NCBI RefSeq assembly: GCF_028463845.1
Contig: NZ_CP116805.1
Span: 744,001 to 808,000 of the forward strand
DNA length: 64,000 nucleotides
Reading direction: 5' to 3'
Origin: Gimibacter soli
Lineage (GTDB): Bacteria; Pseudomonadota; Alphaproteobacteria; Sphingomonadales; Kordiimonadaceae
Shown: piece after piece, positions 45,202 to 54,190 of the stretch
Position numbering within the stretch: the stretch's first letter is position 1
Layout: each line of letters starts with the position of its first letter
Program-made: the position numbers and the translations under genes
The notes under the pieces: model-generated
The model's input: the letters and a program-made list of their open reading frames with translations, nothing else
What the model was told of the DNA's origin: nothing
Database searches by the model: none

Positions 45202-45224
45202 ATCCGCGAAAGCGTTCCCTAAAT
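45197..45224 (+). promoter_or_regulatory. Sigma-32 (heat-shock) type promoter of htpG
   Basis: CTTG (45197-45200), a 17-base spacer, then CCTAAAT (45218-45224). This matches the alphaproteobacterial sigma-32 form CTTG-N17-CYTATNT with one mismatch. The -35 overlaps the stop of the DUF4340 gene. A start about 8 bases downstream would give a leader of roughly 60 bases before ATG 45294. Confidence 0.65.
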
Positions 45225-45293
45225 CGGGGGCATGGAGTGGCACGCGCCATTCCGGCCCCTTTCCATTTTTGATGAGTGAAACAGAGGACAACC

Positions 45294-47207
45294 ATGGCTG
45301 ATGATGTGAAGCAGGCAGCAGAGACCGCAGAAACCCGTGGGTTTGAGGCGGAAGTATCGCGCCTTCTGCATATGATGGTTCATTCCGTTTATTCCGACCG
45401 CGAGATTTTCCTGCGCGAGCTGATTTCGAACGCATCGGACGCGTGCGACAAGCTGCGCTACGAAGCGCTGACGAACGCCGCGCTGATTGCCGGTGACCCG
45501 GCCTTCAAAATCTCGGTCGCGGTGGACGAAGCCGCCCGCACGCTGACCGTTTCCGACAACGGCGTCGGTATGAGCCACGATGACCTGATTGCCAACCTTG
45601 GCACCATCGCGCGCTCGGGCACTGCAGGCTTTGCCGAAAAGCTGACGGGTGATGCCAAGAAAGACGTACAGCTGATCGGCCAGTTCGGCGTCGGCTTCTA
45701 TTCCGTCTTCATGGTGGCCGACAAGGTGACGGTGACCTCGAAGCGCGCCGGCGAAGACGTGGCGCATGTGTGGGAAAGCAACGGTGAGGGTACCTATACC
45801 GTGGCACCCGCCGCGAAGGCATCGCGCGGCACCGATATCGTGCTGCATATCAAGGAAGATGCCGACGAATTCCTGAAGAAATTCCGGCTTGAGACCATCA
45901 TCCGCACCTATAGCGACCATATCGGCGTGCCGATCACGCTGGCGGTGAAGGCGAAGGATCAGGCTGAGGACGCCGAAGCCGCTGCCGTCAACGAAGGCTC
46001 CGCCCTCTGGACCCGCCCCAAGGCGGATGTGACGGAAGAGCAGTATAAGGAATTTTACCACCATGTCGCCCGTGCGTGGGACGACCCGGCCCTGACGCTG
46101 CATTACAAGGCCGAAGGCATGCAGGAATATACCGTGCTTCTGTATATTCCGGGCGCCTCGCCGATGGATCTTTTCGATCCCGCCCGCAAGCCCAAGGTGA
46201 AGCTTTATGTGAAGAAGGTCTTCATCACCGATGATACGGGCGAGCTGGTCCCCGGCTGGCTGCGCTTCCTGAAAGGCGTGGTCGATAGCCAGGACCTGCC
46301 GCTCAATGTCAGCCGAGAGATGCTGCAGAACAATCCGCTCGTCACCCGTATGTCGAAAGCCATCGTCAAGCGCGTGCTGGGCGAGCTCGAAAAGCTTGCC
46401 GAAAGCGACAAGGACAAGTTCGAGGCTATCTGGGCGAACTTCGGTGCCGTCCTCAAGGAAGGCATCTATGAAGATCACGAGCGCCGCGAGCAGCTCCTCA
46501 AGCTCGCGCGCTTCAAATCGACGAACGGCGATGGCTGGACGACCCTTGCCGACTATGTGGCCCGCATGAAGGAAGGCCAGAAGGCCATCTATTATGTCAC
46601 CGGCCCTGACGAAGCCGCCGCCCGCCGCCTGCCGCAGCTTGAAGGCTTCAAGGCCAAGGGCGTTGAAGTGCTGGTGCTGGCGGATGCGGTCGATGAATTC
46701 TGGCTGCAGATGGTGACCGAGCATGAAGGCCATGCCTTCCAGTCGATCACCCGTGGCGGCAGCGACCTGAAGGACATCAAAGGCGAAGACAAGGCGGAAG
46801 ACGCCGAAAAGCCCAAGGCCACCGAAGGCGCCATGGCGGCGCTGACCGTGCTGATGAAAGAGGTGCTTGGTGACAATGTGAAGGAGGTCCGCGCCTCCGA
46901 CCGTCTGACCGAAACGCTGGCTTGCCTTGTGGCCGATGAAAGCGCCATGGACATGCATCTTGAGCGCCTGTTGAAGGCACACAAGAAGCTCGATCACCTG
47001 TCGGCGCGTATTCTGGAAGTGAACCCCGGCCACCCGCTGATCGTGGCGCTGGCCACCAAGGCGGGCGAAAAGGGTGCGGCCGACAGCCTGAAGGATGCCG
47101 TGCATCTCGTTTATGATCAGGCCCGCATTCTCGAGGGCGAAGTACCGGAAGACCCGGCAGCTTTCGCCCGCCGCGTGGGTGAGGTGATGGTCAAGGCGCT
47201 GGGTTGA
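45294..47207 (+). CDS. htpG: Chaperone HtpG (Hsp90)
   Basis: 637 residues. N-terminal GHKL ATPase: FEAEVSRLLHMMVHSVYSDREIFLRELISNASDA region, DNGVGMS, GQFGVGFYSVFMVADKV. Middle domain: LPLNVSREMLQ with the catalytic-loop arginine. A C-terminal dimerisation domain follows. It folds and remodels client proteins in the cytosol. ATG at 45294 with AGAGGA upstream is used rather than 45276. The heat-shock promoter upstream fits its role. Confidence 0.97.
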   Translation: MADDVKQAAETAETRGFEAEVSRLLHMMVHSVYSDREIFLRELISNASDACDKLRYEALTNAALIAGDPAFKISVAVDEAARTLTVSDNGVGMSHDDLIANLGTIARSGTAGFAEKLTGDAKKDVQLIGQFGVGFYSVFMVADKVTVTSKRAGEDVAHVWESNGEGTYTVAPAAKASRGTDIVLHIKEDADEFLKKFRLETIIRTYSDHIGVPITLAVKAKDQAEDAEAAAVNEGSALWTRPKADVTEEQYKEFYHHVARAWDDPALTLHYKAEGMQEYTVLLYIPGASPMDLFDPARKPKVKLYVKKVFITDDTGELVPGWLRFLKGVVDSQDLPLNVSREMLQNNPLVTRMSKAIVKRVLGELEKLAESDKDKFEAIWANFGAVLKEGIYEDHERREQLLKLARFKSTNGDGWTTLADYVARMKEGQKAIYYVTGPDEAAARRLPQLEGFKAKGVEVLVLADAVDEFWLQMVTEHEGHAFQSITRGGSDLKDIKGEDKAEDAEKPKATEGAMAALTVLMKEVLGDNVKEVRASDRLTETLACLVADESAMDMHLERLLKAHKKLDHLSARILEVNPGHPLIVALATKAGEKGAADSLKDAVHLVYDQARILEGEVPEDPAAFARRVGEVMVKALG

Positions 47208-47209
47208 GC

Positions 47210-47264
47210 GGCAAAAATTGCCTGTGTGGGCGACGGCATATGTTGCCGCCCTGCAAAAATTGCC
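47210..47264. promoter_or_regulatory. Three GGCA-N4-TTGCC palindromic repeats upstream of flagellin
   Basis: Copies are at 47210-47222 (spacer AAAA), 47235-47247 (spacer TATG) and 47252-47264 (spacer AAAA, first base T). The outer two share a 13-base exact repeat GCAAAAATTGCCT. They lie 100-155 bases before the sigma-54 -24 element, the usual place for enhancer sites of an NtrC-type activator such as FlbD. Confidence 0.55.
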
Positions 47265-47363
47265 TACATCGAAAAGATGAGTCGGAACGGGGTGTTAGCG
47301 CGCCCCGTTTCCTTTTGCGCGGATTCCTGCGGGGAATCTGAAAATGAATCACTTTTCCCGGAT

Positions 47364-47379
47364 CGGCACGCCGTTTGCA
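47364..47379 (+). promoter_or_regulatory. Sigma-54 type promoter of the flagellin gene
   Basis: GGCACG (47365-47370), four bases, TTGCA (47375-47379), matching TGGCACG-N4-TTGCW apart from the first T. The GG and GC pairs are spaced correctly. Transcription would start near 47390, giving a leader of about 70 bases. A GCCGC-CGAAA-GCGGC hairpin (47427-47441) sits in that leader. Confidence 0.75.
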
Positions 47380-47461
47380 TAAAATTTTATCGGAGCAGTA
47401 TGCCCCACCGGCAAGAATGCCAAGGCGCCGCCGAAAGCGGCACGTGTAGTAGCAGAAGCTG

Positions 47462-48619
47462 ATGTTCTCGGTGAACACCAACGCAGGCGCGTTCAAGGCC
47501 CTGCAAAATCTGACGACGACGAGCAGCTCGCTTGAGCGCTCCCAAAGTCGCGTCAACACCGGACTGAAGGTCGCATCCTCCAAGGATAACGCGGCTGTTT
47601 TTGCTATTGCCCAAAGCATGCGTGGCAACGTCGCTGGCCTGCGCGCCGTTCAGGGGTCGCTGGACCGTGCTCTGTCCACGCTTGATGTGGCCATCGCTGG
47701 CGGCGAAGCCATTTCTGACCTTCTTATCGAAATGAAAGAAAAAGCGGTGGCTGCCAAGGACCCGGGCCTTGATGATGACAGCCGAACTTCGCTCAATGAC
47801 GATTTCGCGCAGCTGCGTGACCAGATCGACAGCATTGCCAGGAATGCCAGCTTCAATGGCACCAATCTTCTGTTGGGTGACTCGCTGTCGGCGATCACCG
47901 ACGAAAGCGGATCGACTGCTAATACAATTTCGGGAACCTTCGGCGACCTGAGCCTTTCGGGGCTTGGCCTGAGCGCCGCGTCGATTGCGTCGACGGGTGG
48001 CGGGGGCTCGGCCTATACGACGACCAGTATAGCCTCAAGCATCACGGGTTTTCCCTTCGCAACCTATCTTACAGGCAATACCGACGGTGCCACTCCGTAT
48101 ACGGATATTTTCGATCAGATTTTCATCGATGAGGGCTGGATCAGCAGCGGTACGGTACTTTCGCGGATTGATGGATCAACCAAGCCGAGCGACGTTAGTC
48201 CGGATTTGTTGGCCTGGTTTGCTGGCGACGACACGGGTTGGACTATCACGTCGTCGGTCGGCCTCAGCAAGATCGACCAGACGAATGAATATGTGATTGA
48301 TGGCGGCTCCTATCTTGCGAGCCTGAGCGGCGGCTCGAGTGGCGCAGGGTCGGTTGCAGCCGCCATTGAAACAGCAATCGACACCGTGAATGCCGCGCTT
48401 TCCAAGCTTGGCTCCACGTCCAAGCGGCTTGAAATCCAGAAGGGCTTCACCACCAAGCTTTCGGACGGCTTTGAAGTGGGTATCGGCAATCTGGTGGATG
48501 CTGACCTCGCCAAGGAAAGCGCCCTGCTGCAGGCCTTCCAGACCAAGCAACAGCTGGGCTTGCAGGCGCTTGGCATTGCCAATCAGGCGCCGCAGTCGGT
48601 TCTTGGCCTCTTCCGCTAA
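47462..48619 (+). CDS. Flagellin
   Basis: 385 residues. The N-terminal D0/D1 part (to about residue 140) has the flagellin start SVNTNAGAFKALQNLTTTSSSLERSQSRVNTGLKVAS region and RDQIDSIARNASFNGTNLL. The C-terminal D1/D0 part (from about residue 300) ends with KESALLQAFQTKQQLGLQALGIANQAPQSVLGLFR-like sequence typical of alphaproteobacterial flagellins. About 150 residues in the middle are G/S/T-rich and variable (TGGGGSAYTTTS, SLSGGSSGAGS), the surface-exposed D2 region. No cysteine. It is transcribed alone from a sigma-54-type promoter; chaperone and assembly genes are not in the window. Confidence 0.93.
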   Translation: MFSVNTNAGAFKALQNLTTTSSSLERSQSRVNTGLKVASSKDNAAVFAIAQSMRGNVAGLRAVQGSLDRALSTLDVAIAGGEAISDLLIEMKEKAVAAKDPGLDDDSRTSLNDDFAQLRDQIDSIARNASFNGTNLLLGDSLSAITDESGSTANTISGTFGDLSLSGLGLSAASIASTGGGGSAYTTTSIASSITGFPFATYLTGNTDGATPYTDIFDQIFIDEGWISSGTVLSRIDGSTKPSDVSPDLLAWFAGDDTGWTITSSVGLSKIDQTNEYVIDGGSYLASLSGGSSGAGSVAAAIETAIDTVNAALSKLGSTSKRLEIQKGFTTKLSDGFEVGIGNLVDADLAKESALLQAFQTKQQLGLQALGIANQAPQSVLGLFR

Positions 48620-48622
48620 GCC

Positions 48623-49942
48623 TCAGTCCGGGTAAAGCCCGGCGTGCCTGAGCACGCGACCTGCCAGATACAGCGATCCCGCAATCATCACGAACGGCGT
48701 CTCGCCCGGCTTGGTGGTGGCCGATACCATTGCAAGCGCCGCTGGCACGTCGCGCGCCACGGTGCCGCTGATGCCGATATCGGTTGCGGTGGCGGCGATA
48801 TAGGCGGGGTCGACGGCGGCGGTTTCGCCTTCGATCGGCACGGCTATCACGCGGGAGACAAGCCCGGCGAGCGGCTTCAGGAAGCCTGCCACGTCCTTGG
48901 TGTTGATCATGCCCATCACGAGTGTGACCGGGCGGGTCACAGGCTCTGCGCCCTGCAGCACGGGGCGCAGAATGCCGGCAGCGGCGGGATTGTGGCCGCC
49001 GTCCAGGATGAGCGTGGCGCCCTCGGGCAACAGCTTGTGCAGGTTGCTGCCGGCAAGGTCTTGCAGGCGTGCGGGCCAGCGCACCCAGCCCATGCCGGCG
49101 CGGATCGCGGCTTCGGGCAAGCGCAGGGCCTTCTGTGTGCGGGCAATGGCGACGGCGAGTCCGGCGTTGTTGATCTGGTGCAGGCCCTTCAGGGACGGCA
49201 GCGGCAGGGTCAGCTTGCCCATCTCGTCGCGGTAATGGAAGCTGTCGCCGGTCTCCGCGGGTGCTGCGTGCCAGTCCGCCTTGAAGAATTTGACCGGTGC
49301 TTTCAGGCCCTGCGCCTTCGCCTTGATCACCTGGTTCGCGGCACCAAGCTGCGGGCCGACGAGCACTGGAACGCCAGCCTTGATGATGCCGGCTTTTTCG
49401 CCGGCGATTTCCTCGATCGTTTCACCCAGATATTGCTGGTGATCAAAGCTCACGGGCGTGATGGCGCAGGCGATGGGCTTGTCGATCACGTTGGTGGCAT
49501 CAAGCCGCCCGCCAAGGCCGACCTCGAGGATGCAAAGGTCAGCCGGCACGCGCGAGAAGGCAAGGAAGGCGGCGGCGGTCGTCACCTCGAAGAAGGTGAT
49601 GGGATCGCTGCCGTTCGCGGCTTCGCATTCTTCAAGAAGGGTGGTGAGGGCGTCTTCCTCGATCAGTTTGCCAGCCACGCGGATACGCTCGGCAAAGCGG
49701 ACGAGATGCGGCGAGGTGTAAACATGCACACGATAACCGGCGGCTTCAGCGATGGCGCGGAGCGTGGCGGTTGTCGATCCCTTGCCGTTGGTGCCGGCAA
49801 TGTGCACGACGGGCGGCAGCTTCTTTTCAGGGTTGCCAAGACGGTCCAGAAGGCAGGTCAGCCGGCCGAGCGACAGGTCGATCAGCTTCGGATGCAGATG
49901 CATGAGCCGCGCAAGCACGGCGTCGCTGCCGGTCGTATCCAT
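48623..49942 (-). CDS. folC: Folylpolyglutamate synthase / dihydrofolate synthase
   Basis: 439 residues of the Mur-ligase-like family. P-loop HIAGTNGKGSTTATL, VYTSPHLVRFAERI, the DATN motif in LGGRLDATNVIDKP, and a C-terminal LILDGGHNPAAA. It adds glutamate to dihydropteroate and folates. It is the last gene of the trpF-trpB-trpA-accD-folC series, 44 bases after accD. Convergent with flagellin, leaving only 3 bases between stops. Confidence 0.95.
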   Translation of the reverse strand: MDTTGSDAVLARLMHLHPKLIDLSLGRLTCLLDRLGNPEKKLPPVVHIAGTNGKGSTTATLRAIAEAAGYRVHVYTSPHLVRFAERIRVAGKLIEEDALTTLLEECEAANGSDPITFFEVTTAAAFLAFSRVPADLCILEVGLGGRLDATNVIDKPIACAITPVSFDHQQYLGETIEEIAGEKAGIIKAGVPVLVGPQLGAANQVIKAKAQGLKAPVKFFKADWHAAPAETGDSFHYRDEMGKLTLPLPSLKGLHQINNAGLAVAIARTQKALRLPEAAIRAGMGWVRWPARLQDLAGSNLHKLLPEGATLILDGGHNPAAAGILRPVLQGAEPVTRPVTLVMGMINTKDVAGFLKPLAGLVSRVIAVPIEGETAAVDPAYIAATATDIGISGTVARDVPAALAMVSATTKPGETPFVMIAGSLYLAGRVLRHAGLYPD

Positions 49943-49986
49943 CTGGGCGGGCCCCCGTTCAGGCGGAAGATCGGGCGGGAATGCCC

Positions 49987-50862
49987 CTATTCCGCAGCGG
50001 CGCGGCGACGATACTGGCCGCCCATGACAAGTTTGAGAAGGGTTGCAAGTTCGTCCTTCAGCGCGTGACGGTGCACCACGCGGTCGACCATGCCGTGATC
50101 CTTCAGATACTCGGCGCGCTGGAAGCCTTCAGGCAGCTTTTCGCGGATCGTCTGTTCGATCACGCGGGGGCCCGAGAAGGCGATCATGGCGCCGGGTTCA
50201 GCGATCTGGATATCGCCAAGCATGGCGTAGGAGGCCGAAACGCCGCCGGTGGTCGGGTCGGTCAGGACAACGATGTATGGCAGGCCCGCGTCGCGCAGCA
50301 TCTGCAGCGCCACGGTGGTGCGCGGCATCTGCATCAGCGACAGGATGCCTTCCTGCATGCGGGCGCCGCCCGAGGCCGTGAACATCACGAAGGGCGCGTT
50401 CTGTTTCAGCGCCTGGCGGGCGCCGGCGATGATGCCATCACCCACGGCCATGCCCATCGAGCCGCCCATGAAATAGAAGTTCTGCACGGCGACAACCGCG
50501 TCGGTGCCGCCGATGGTGCCCGAGGCCACCTTGATGGCGTCGTCATCGCCGGTATCGGCGCGGGCGGCCTTCATGCGGTCGGTATATTTTTTGGAATCGC
50601 GGAATTTGAGCGGATCCTGCACCGGGCGGGGCAGGCTCATCAGCTCGAACTGGCCGTCGTCGAACAGGGCATTGAAGCGACCGGCGGGGGGCACGCGGTC
50701 ATGATGATCGCAGTGGCCGCACACATACTGGTTGGCCTCGAAATCTTTCTGGAAGATCATCTGGCCGCAGGCTTTGCACTTGTGCCACAGGTTGTCCGGC
50801 GTCTCGCGGGAGCTCAGCACCCGCTGGAGTTTCGGTTTCACATAGTTGGTAAGCCAGCTCAT
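49987..50862 (-). CDS. accD: Acetyl-CoA carboxylase carboxyltransferase subunit beta
   Basis: 291 residues. An N-terminal zinc ribbon (Cys29, Cys32, Cys48, Cys51) precedes the carboxyltransferase domain with [24 protein letters not shown] and [17 protein letters not shown]. It forms the beta half of the carboxyltransferase that makes malonyl-CoA together with AccA, encoded elsewhere. Placement between trpA and folC is the usual alphaproteobacterial order. Confidence 0.96.
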   Translation of the reverse strand: MSWLTNYVKPKLQRVLSSRETPDNLWHKCKACGQMIFQKDFEANQYVCGHCDHHDRVPPAGRFNALFDDGQFELMSLPRPVQDPLKFRDSKKYTDRMKAARADTGDDDAIKVASGTIGGTDAVVAVQNFYFMGGSMGMAVGDGIIAGARQALKQNAPFVMFTASGGARMQEGILSLMQMPRTTVALQMLRDAGLPYIVVLTDPTTGGVSASYAMLGDIQIAEPGAMIAFSGPRVIEQTIREKLPEGFQRAEYLKDHGMVDRVVHRHALKDELATLLKLVMGGQYRRRAAAE

Positions 50863-50906
50863 CGACGGTACCCCTCGAATACTTTAACGCGGTATCTTTT
50901 CGGCTC

Positions 50907-51734
50907 TCAGGGCTTGCGGCCCCGGGCCACGCCCGCTTTCAGCCCGGAAACGAATCCGAGCACTTCGCGGACGAGACCATCTTCCGGTTTGCCCGCGGCG
51001 TCAAGTCCTGCCTCGATCCGCGATACGATGGCGGACCCCACAACGGCAGCGTCAGCATGGGCTGCCACCTCGGCCGCCTGTTCGGGCGTGCGGATGCCGA
51101 AGCCCACGGCAACCGGCAGGTCGCTTTGCGCCCGGATACGGGCAACGGCGGCGGCGATATCGGTGGAAGCCGCCGATTTCTGGCCGGTCACACCTGCAAC
51201 CGATACATAATAGACGAAACCGCTGGCGCCATCGAGGATCGTGGCGAGCCGTGCGTCTGTGGAGGTCGGCGTGGCAAGGCGGATGACGCTGAGGCCGGCG
51301 GCGGTTGCGGGCTCGCGCAGTTCGGCATCTTCCTCGGGCGGCAGGTCAACGATGATCAGCCCGTCGGCGCCCGCATTCACCGCGTCCTTCACAAAGGCAT
51401 CGATGCCATAGGCCATGATGGGGTTGAAATAGCCCATCAGCACGATCGGCGTCGTGATGTCGCCCTTGCGGAAATCACGAACGAGATCAAGCGTGCGGAC
51501 CATGCTGGCGCCTGCCTTCAGCGCGCGACCCGCCGCTTTCTCGATGGCCGGGCCATCGGCGGACGGGTCCGAGAAGGGCATGCCGAGCTCGATAATGTCG
51601 GCGCCTGCTTCAGGCAGACCCTTCAGGATATCGAAGGTGGTGGCATGGTCGGGGTCGCCCGCCACGATGAAGGGGATAAGTGCGGCGCGATTTTCGGCCT
51701 TGAGGGCGGCAAAGCGGTCGGTCAAGCGGGTCAT
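50907..51734 (-). CDS. trpA: Tryptophan synthase alpha chain
   Basis: 275 residues. A TIM barrel that cleaves indole-3-glycerol phosphate: LIPFIVAGDPD, IIELGMPFSDPSADGPAIEKA with the catalytic Glu/Asp, PIVLMGYFNPIM, GLIIVDLPPEE and VGFGIRTPEQA for phosphate binding. It starts 10 bases after trpB and works with it as an alpha2beta2 complex. Confidence 0.97.
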   Translation of the reverse strand: MTRLTDRFAALKAENRAALIPFIVAGDPDHATTFDILKGLPEAGADIIELGMPFSDPSADGPAIEKAAGRALKAGASMVRTLDLVRDFRKGDITTPIVLMGYFNPIMAYGIDAFVKDAVNAGADGLIIVDLPPEEDAELREPATAAGLSVIRLATPTSTDARLATILDGASGFVYYVSVAGVTGQKSAASTDIAAAVARIRAQSDLPVAVGFGIRTPEQAAEVAAHADAAVVGSAIVSRIEAGLDAAGKPEDGLVREVLGFVSGLKAGVARGRKP

Positions 51735-51743
51735 CGGCGGTCC

Positions 51744-52961
51744 TCAGGCGATATCGGCGCCAAGCGCCTTGGCGACGGTGAAGATATCCTTGTCGCCGCG
51801 GCCGGAAAGATTGAGCACGATCACATGATCCTTCGGCAGATCGGGCGCGATACGGATGATATGGGCGATGGCGTGGCTCGATTCCAGTGCCGGAATGATG
51901 CCTTCAAGCTCGGCAGTCAGGCGGAAGGCGGCGAGCGCCTCGTCGTCGGTTGCCGACACATAATTCACACGGCCCGCTTCGTGCAGCCACACATGCTCCG
52001 GCCCGATGCCGGGATAATCGAGCCCGGCAGAAATCGAGTGTGCCTCGGCGATCTGGCCGTCCGGCGTTTGCAACAGGTAGGTGCGGTTGCCGTGCAGCAC
52101 GCCCGGTGTGCCGCCGGTGATGGAAGCGGCATGCTGGTCGGTATCAACCCCGTGGCCGGCGGCTTCCACGGCGTCCATGGCAACAGTCGGCTCATCAAGG
52201 AAGGGGTGGAACAGGCCCATGGCGTTCGACCCGCCGCCGACGCAGGCGACCAGCCGGTCCGGCAGGCGGCCTTCGGCTTCCATGATCTGCTCGCGCGTCT
52301 CGATGCCGATGATCGACTGGAAATCGCGGACCATCATCGGATAGGGGTGCGGCCCGGCCACGGTGCCGATGATGTAGAAAGTGTCGTGAACGTTGGTCAC
52401 CCAGTTGCGGAGCGCCTCGTTCATCGCGTCCTTCAGGGTCGCGGAGCCCGAGGTCACGGGCTGCACTTCAGCGCCCAGAAGCTTCATGCGGAAGACGTTC
52501 GGCTTTTGCCGCTCGATATCCACCGCCCCCATGAAGACGGTGCATTCAAGCCCGAAGCGGGCGGCAACGGTGGCGGTGGCCACCCCGTGCTGCCCGGCAC
52601 CCGTTTCGGCGATCACACGGGTCTTGCCCATGCGCTTGGCCAGAAGCACCTGCCCGATGGCATGGTTGATCTTGTGGGCGCCGGTATGGTTCAGCTCTTC
52701 GCGTTTGAAATAGACTTTGGCGCCGCCCAGATGCTCGGTCAGGCGCTCGGCATAATAAAGCGGGCTCGGGCGACCGATATAGACGCGGTTGAGCTCGGCA
52801 AGCTCCGCCAGAAACGCAGGGTCTTCCTTTGCCCTCGCATATTCCTTCTCGAGATCAAGCAGGAGAGGCATCAGGGTTTCGGAGACGTAACGGCCGCCAA
52901 ACTGGCCGAAATGGCCGCGTTCGTCGGGGCCTGTCCTGTAACTGTTCGGGGCGTCCGCCAT
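51744..52961 (-). CDS. trpB: Tryptophan synthase beta chain
   Basis: 405 residues. PLP enzyme that joins indole and serine. The PLP lysine lies in [18 protein letters not shown], the GGGSNAMG phosphate loop and a conserved [14 protein letters not shown] segment are present. It lies between trpF (47 bases upstream) and trpA. No leader peptide or attenuator was seen ahead of the trp genes. Confidence 0.97.
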   Translation of the reverse strand: MADAPNSYRTGPDERGHFGQFGGRYVSETLMPLLLDLEKEYARAKEDPAFLAELAELNRVYIGRPSPLYYAERLTEHLGGAKVYFKREELNHTGAHKINHAIGQVLLAKRMGKTRVIAETGAGQHGVATATVAARFGLECTVFMGAVDIERQKPNVFRMKLLGAEVQPVTSGSATLKDAMNEALRNWVTNVHDTFYIIGTVAGPHPYPMMVRDFQSIIGIETREQIMEAEGRLPDRLVACVGGGSNAMGLFHPFLDEPTVAMDAVEAAGHGVDTDQHAASITGGTPGVLHGNRTYLLQTPDGQIAEAHSISAGLDYPGIGPEHVWLHEAGRVNYVSATDDEALAAFRLTAELEGIIPALESSHAIAHIIRIAPDLPKDHVIVLNLSGRGDKDIFTVAKALGADIA

Positions 52962-53008
52962 CGTTTCGTCCTTCGGGGAGAGAGGGTCGCGCTGGGTTTA
53001 TGCCATGC

Positions 53009-53656
53009 CTAGATAGGGCTTTTGGCAGCTTTTAGGAAGGCCTCAATCTTCTCTGCCGACTTTTCGCCGGGCGCGGATTCGACGCCGGAGGAAATATCAA
53101 GCGCCGGGGCATTGCTCGCCCGGATGGCCTCGGCCACATTATCAGGCGTCAGGCCGCCCGCGAGGAACCAGGGCAGGGCGATATCCTGGCCTTTCATCAG
53201 CTCCCACGGGAAGCTTACCGCGTTGCCGCCGGGCAGCGCGTCCGGCGTGGCCGGGGGCTTGGCATCGAAGAGCAGCGCATCGGCATGGCCGTACCAGCGC
53301 CGGGCGTCGGCCACATCAGCGACTGTGGCCACCGGCAGGGCTTTGATGACATTGAGGCCGAACCGGGCGCGCACGAGGCTCGCGAATTTGGGGGTCTCGT
53401 CGCCGTGCAGCTGGATCCAGTCAAGATCGAGCGCATCGACGGCGGCACTGAGGAGCGCGAAATCAGGATCGACAAACACACCGACGCGTTCGGGCCCATG
53501 CGGCAGGCGGTCGCGCAGGCGCACGGCGTCTGTCATTGTCAGGTGGCGCGGGGAGCGCTCGAAAAACACAAAACCGAGGTAATCGGCACCTGCCCGGGCG
53601 GCGGTCAGGGCGTCTTCAGGGCGCTTCAGCCCGCAAATCTTCACACGTGGCGGCAT
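53009..53656 (-). CDS. trpF: Phosphoribosylanthranilate isomerase
   Basis: 215 residues. A TIM barrel with KICGLKRPEDA (catalytic Cys), YLGFVFFERSPRHL, IQLHGDE and the phosphate-binding FLAGGLTPDNVAEA and DISSGVESAPGEK. It isomerises N-phosphoribosylanthranilate. First gene of the trpFBA-accD-folC run; trpC, D and E are elsewhere. Confidence 0.96.
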   Translation of the reverse strand: MPPRVKICGLKRPEDALTAARAGADYLGFVFFERSPRHLTMTDAVRLRDRLPHGPERVGVFVDPDFALLSAAVDALDLDWIQLHGDETPKFASLVRARFGLNVIKALPVATVADVADARRWYGHADALLFDAKPPATPDALPGGNAVSFPWELMKGQDIALPWFLAGGLTPDNVAEAIRASNAPALDISSGVESAPGEKSAEKIEAFLKAAKSPI

Positions 53657-53753
53657 AGGTCTCTGTCGGTGTCCAGGCTGTCAATTCTTGTTGGTTGGGG
53701 CAGAGCCTAGTGGCGGCACCGCAACCCGCGCAAGCGAATTGTGACAGTTCCGT

Positions 53754-54188
53754 TCAGCCCGCAGGCACAAGGGCAGCGATCACAAGATAACGCCCAAGTT
53801 TGGCGACAATGAGGAGAGGCAGCACCACATAGAAGCGTTCGCGCATCACCCCGGCCACCAGCACCAGCGGATCGCCGATGAAAGGCACCCAGCTGAGGAG
53901 AAGCGTCCAGCGGCCCCAGCGGGCATAGGTGCGCCGGGCGCGGGCAAGCGCTTCTTCCTTCACGGGGAACCAGCGGCGGTGGCGGAAATGTTCGATCCCG
54001 AGGCCAAGGCCCCATGTGGTGAGGCTGCCGAGCACATTGCCGACGGTGGCGACGGCCACAAGGGCCATGACCGGCGCGGCGCCGCCGGCGATCAGGCCGG
54101 CGAGCAGGGCTTCAGACTGGGCGGGCAGGATGGTCGCAGCCAGAAAGGCGGCCAGGAAGAGGCCGCCAAGGGCTGAAAGCTCGGTCAA
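53754..54188 (-). CDS. YqaA-like (SNARE-associated/DedA-type) membrane protein
   Basis: About 144 residues with four hydrophobic segments. FLAAFLAATILPAQSEALLAGLIAGG, ATVGNVLGSLTTWGLGLGIE and SWVPFIGDPLVLVAGVMRERF are typical of the YqaA/DedA-like family, thought to act in membrane homeostasis or lipid transport. A TTG start at 54188 is proposed because it gives family length and sits 3 bases from the stop of the upstream isomerase gene; longer frames run into non-hydrophobic shadow sequence. Confidence 0.78.
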   Translation of the reverse strand: MTELSALGGLFLAAFLAATILPAQSEALLAGLIAGGAAPVMALVAVATVGNVLGSLTTWGLGLGIEHFRHRRWFPVKEEALARARRTYARWGRWTLLLSWVPFIGDPLVLVAGVMRERFYVVLPLLIVAKLGRYLVIAALVPAG

Positions 54189-54190
54189 GA

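Noticed and set aside
45219-47105. 628-codon minus-strand frame opposite htpG
   Set aside because: Antisense shadow of htpG without recognisable domains.
51057-53012. 651-codon plus-strand frame opposite trpA and trpB
   Set aside because: Spans the junction of two well-supported genes on the other strand; composition is shadow-like.
53657-53753. Attenuator or leader peptide before trpF
   Set aside because: No run of Trp codons or alternative hairpins was visible in the 97-base gap.
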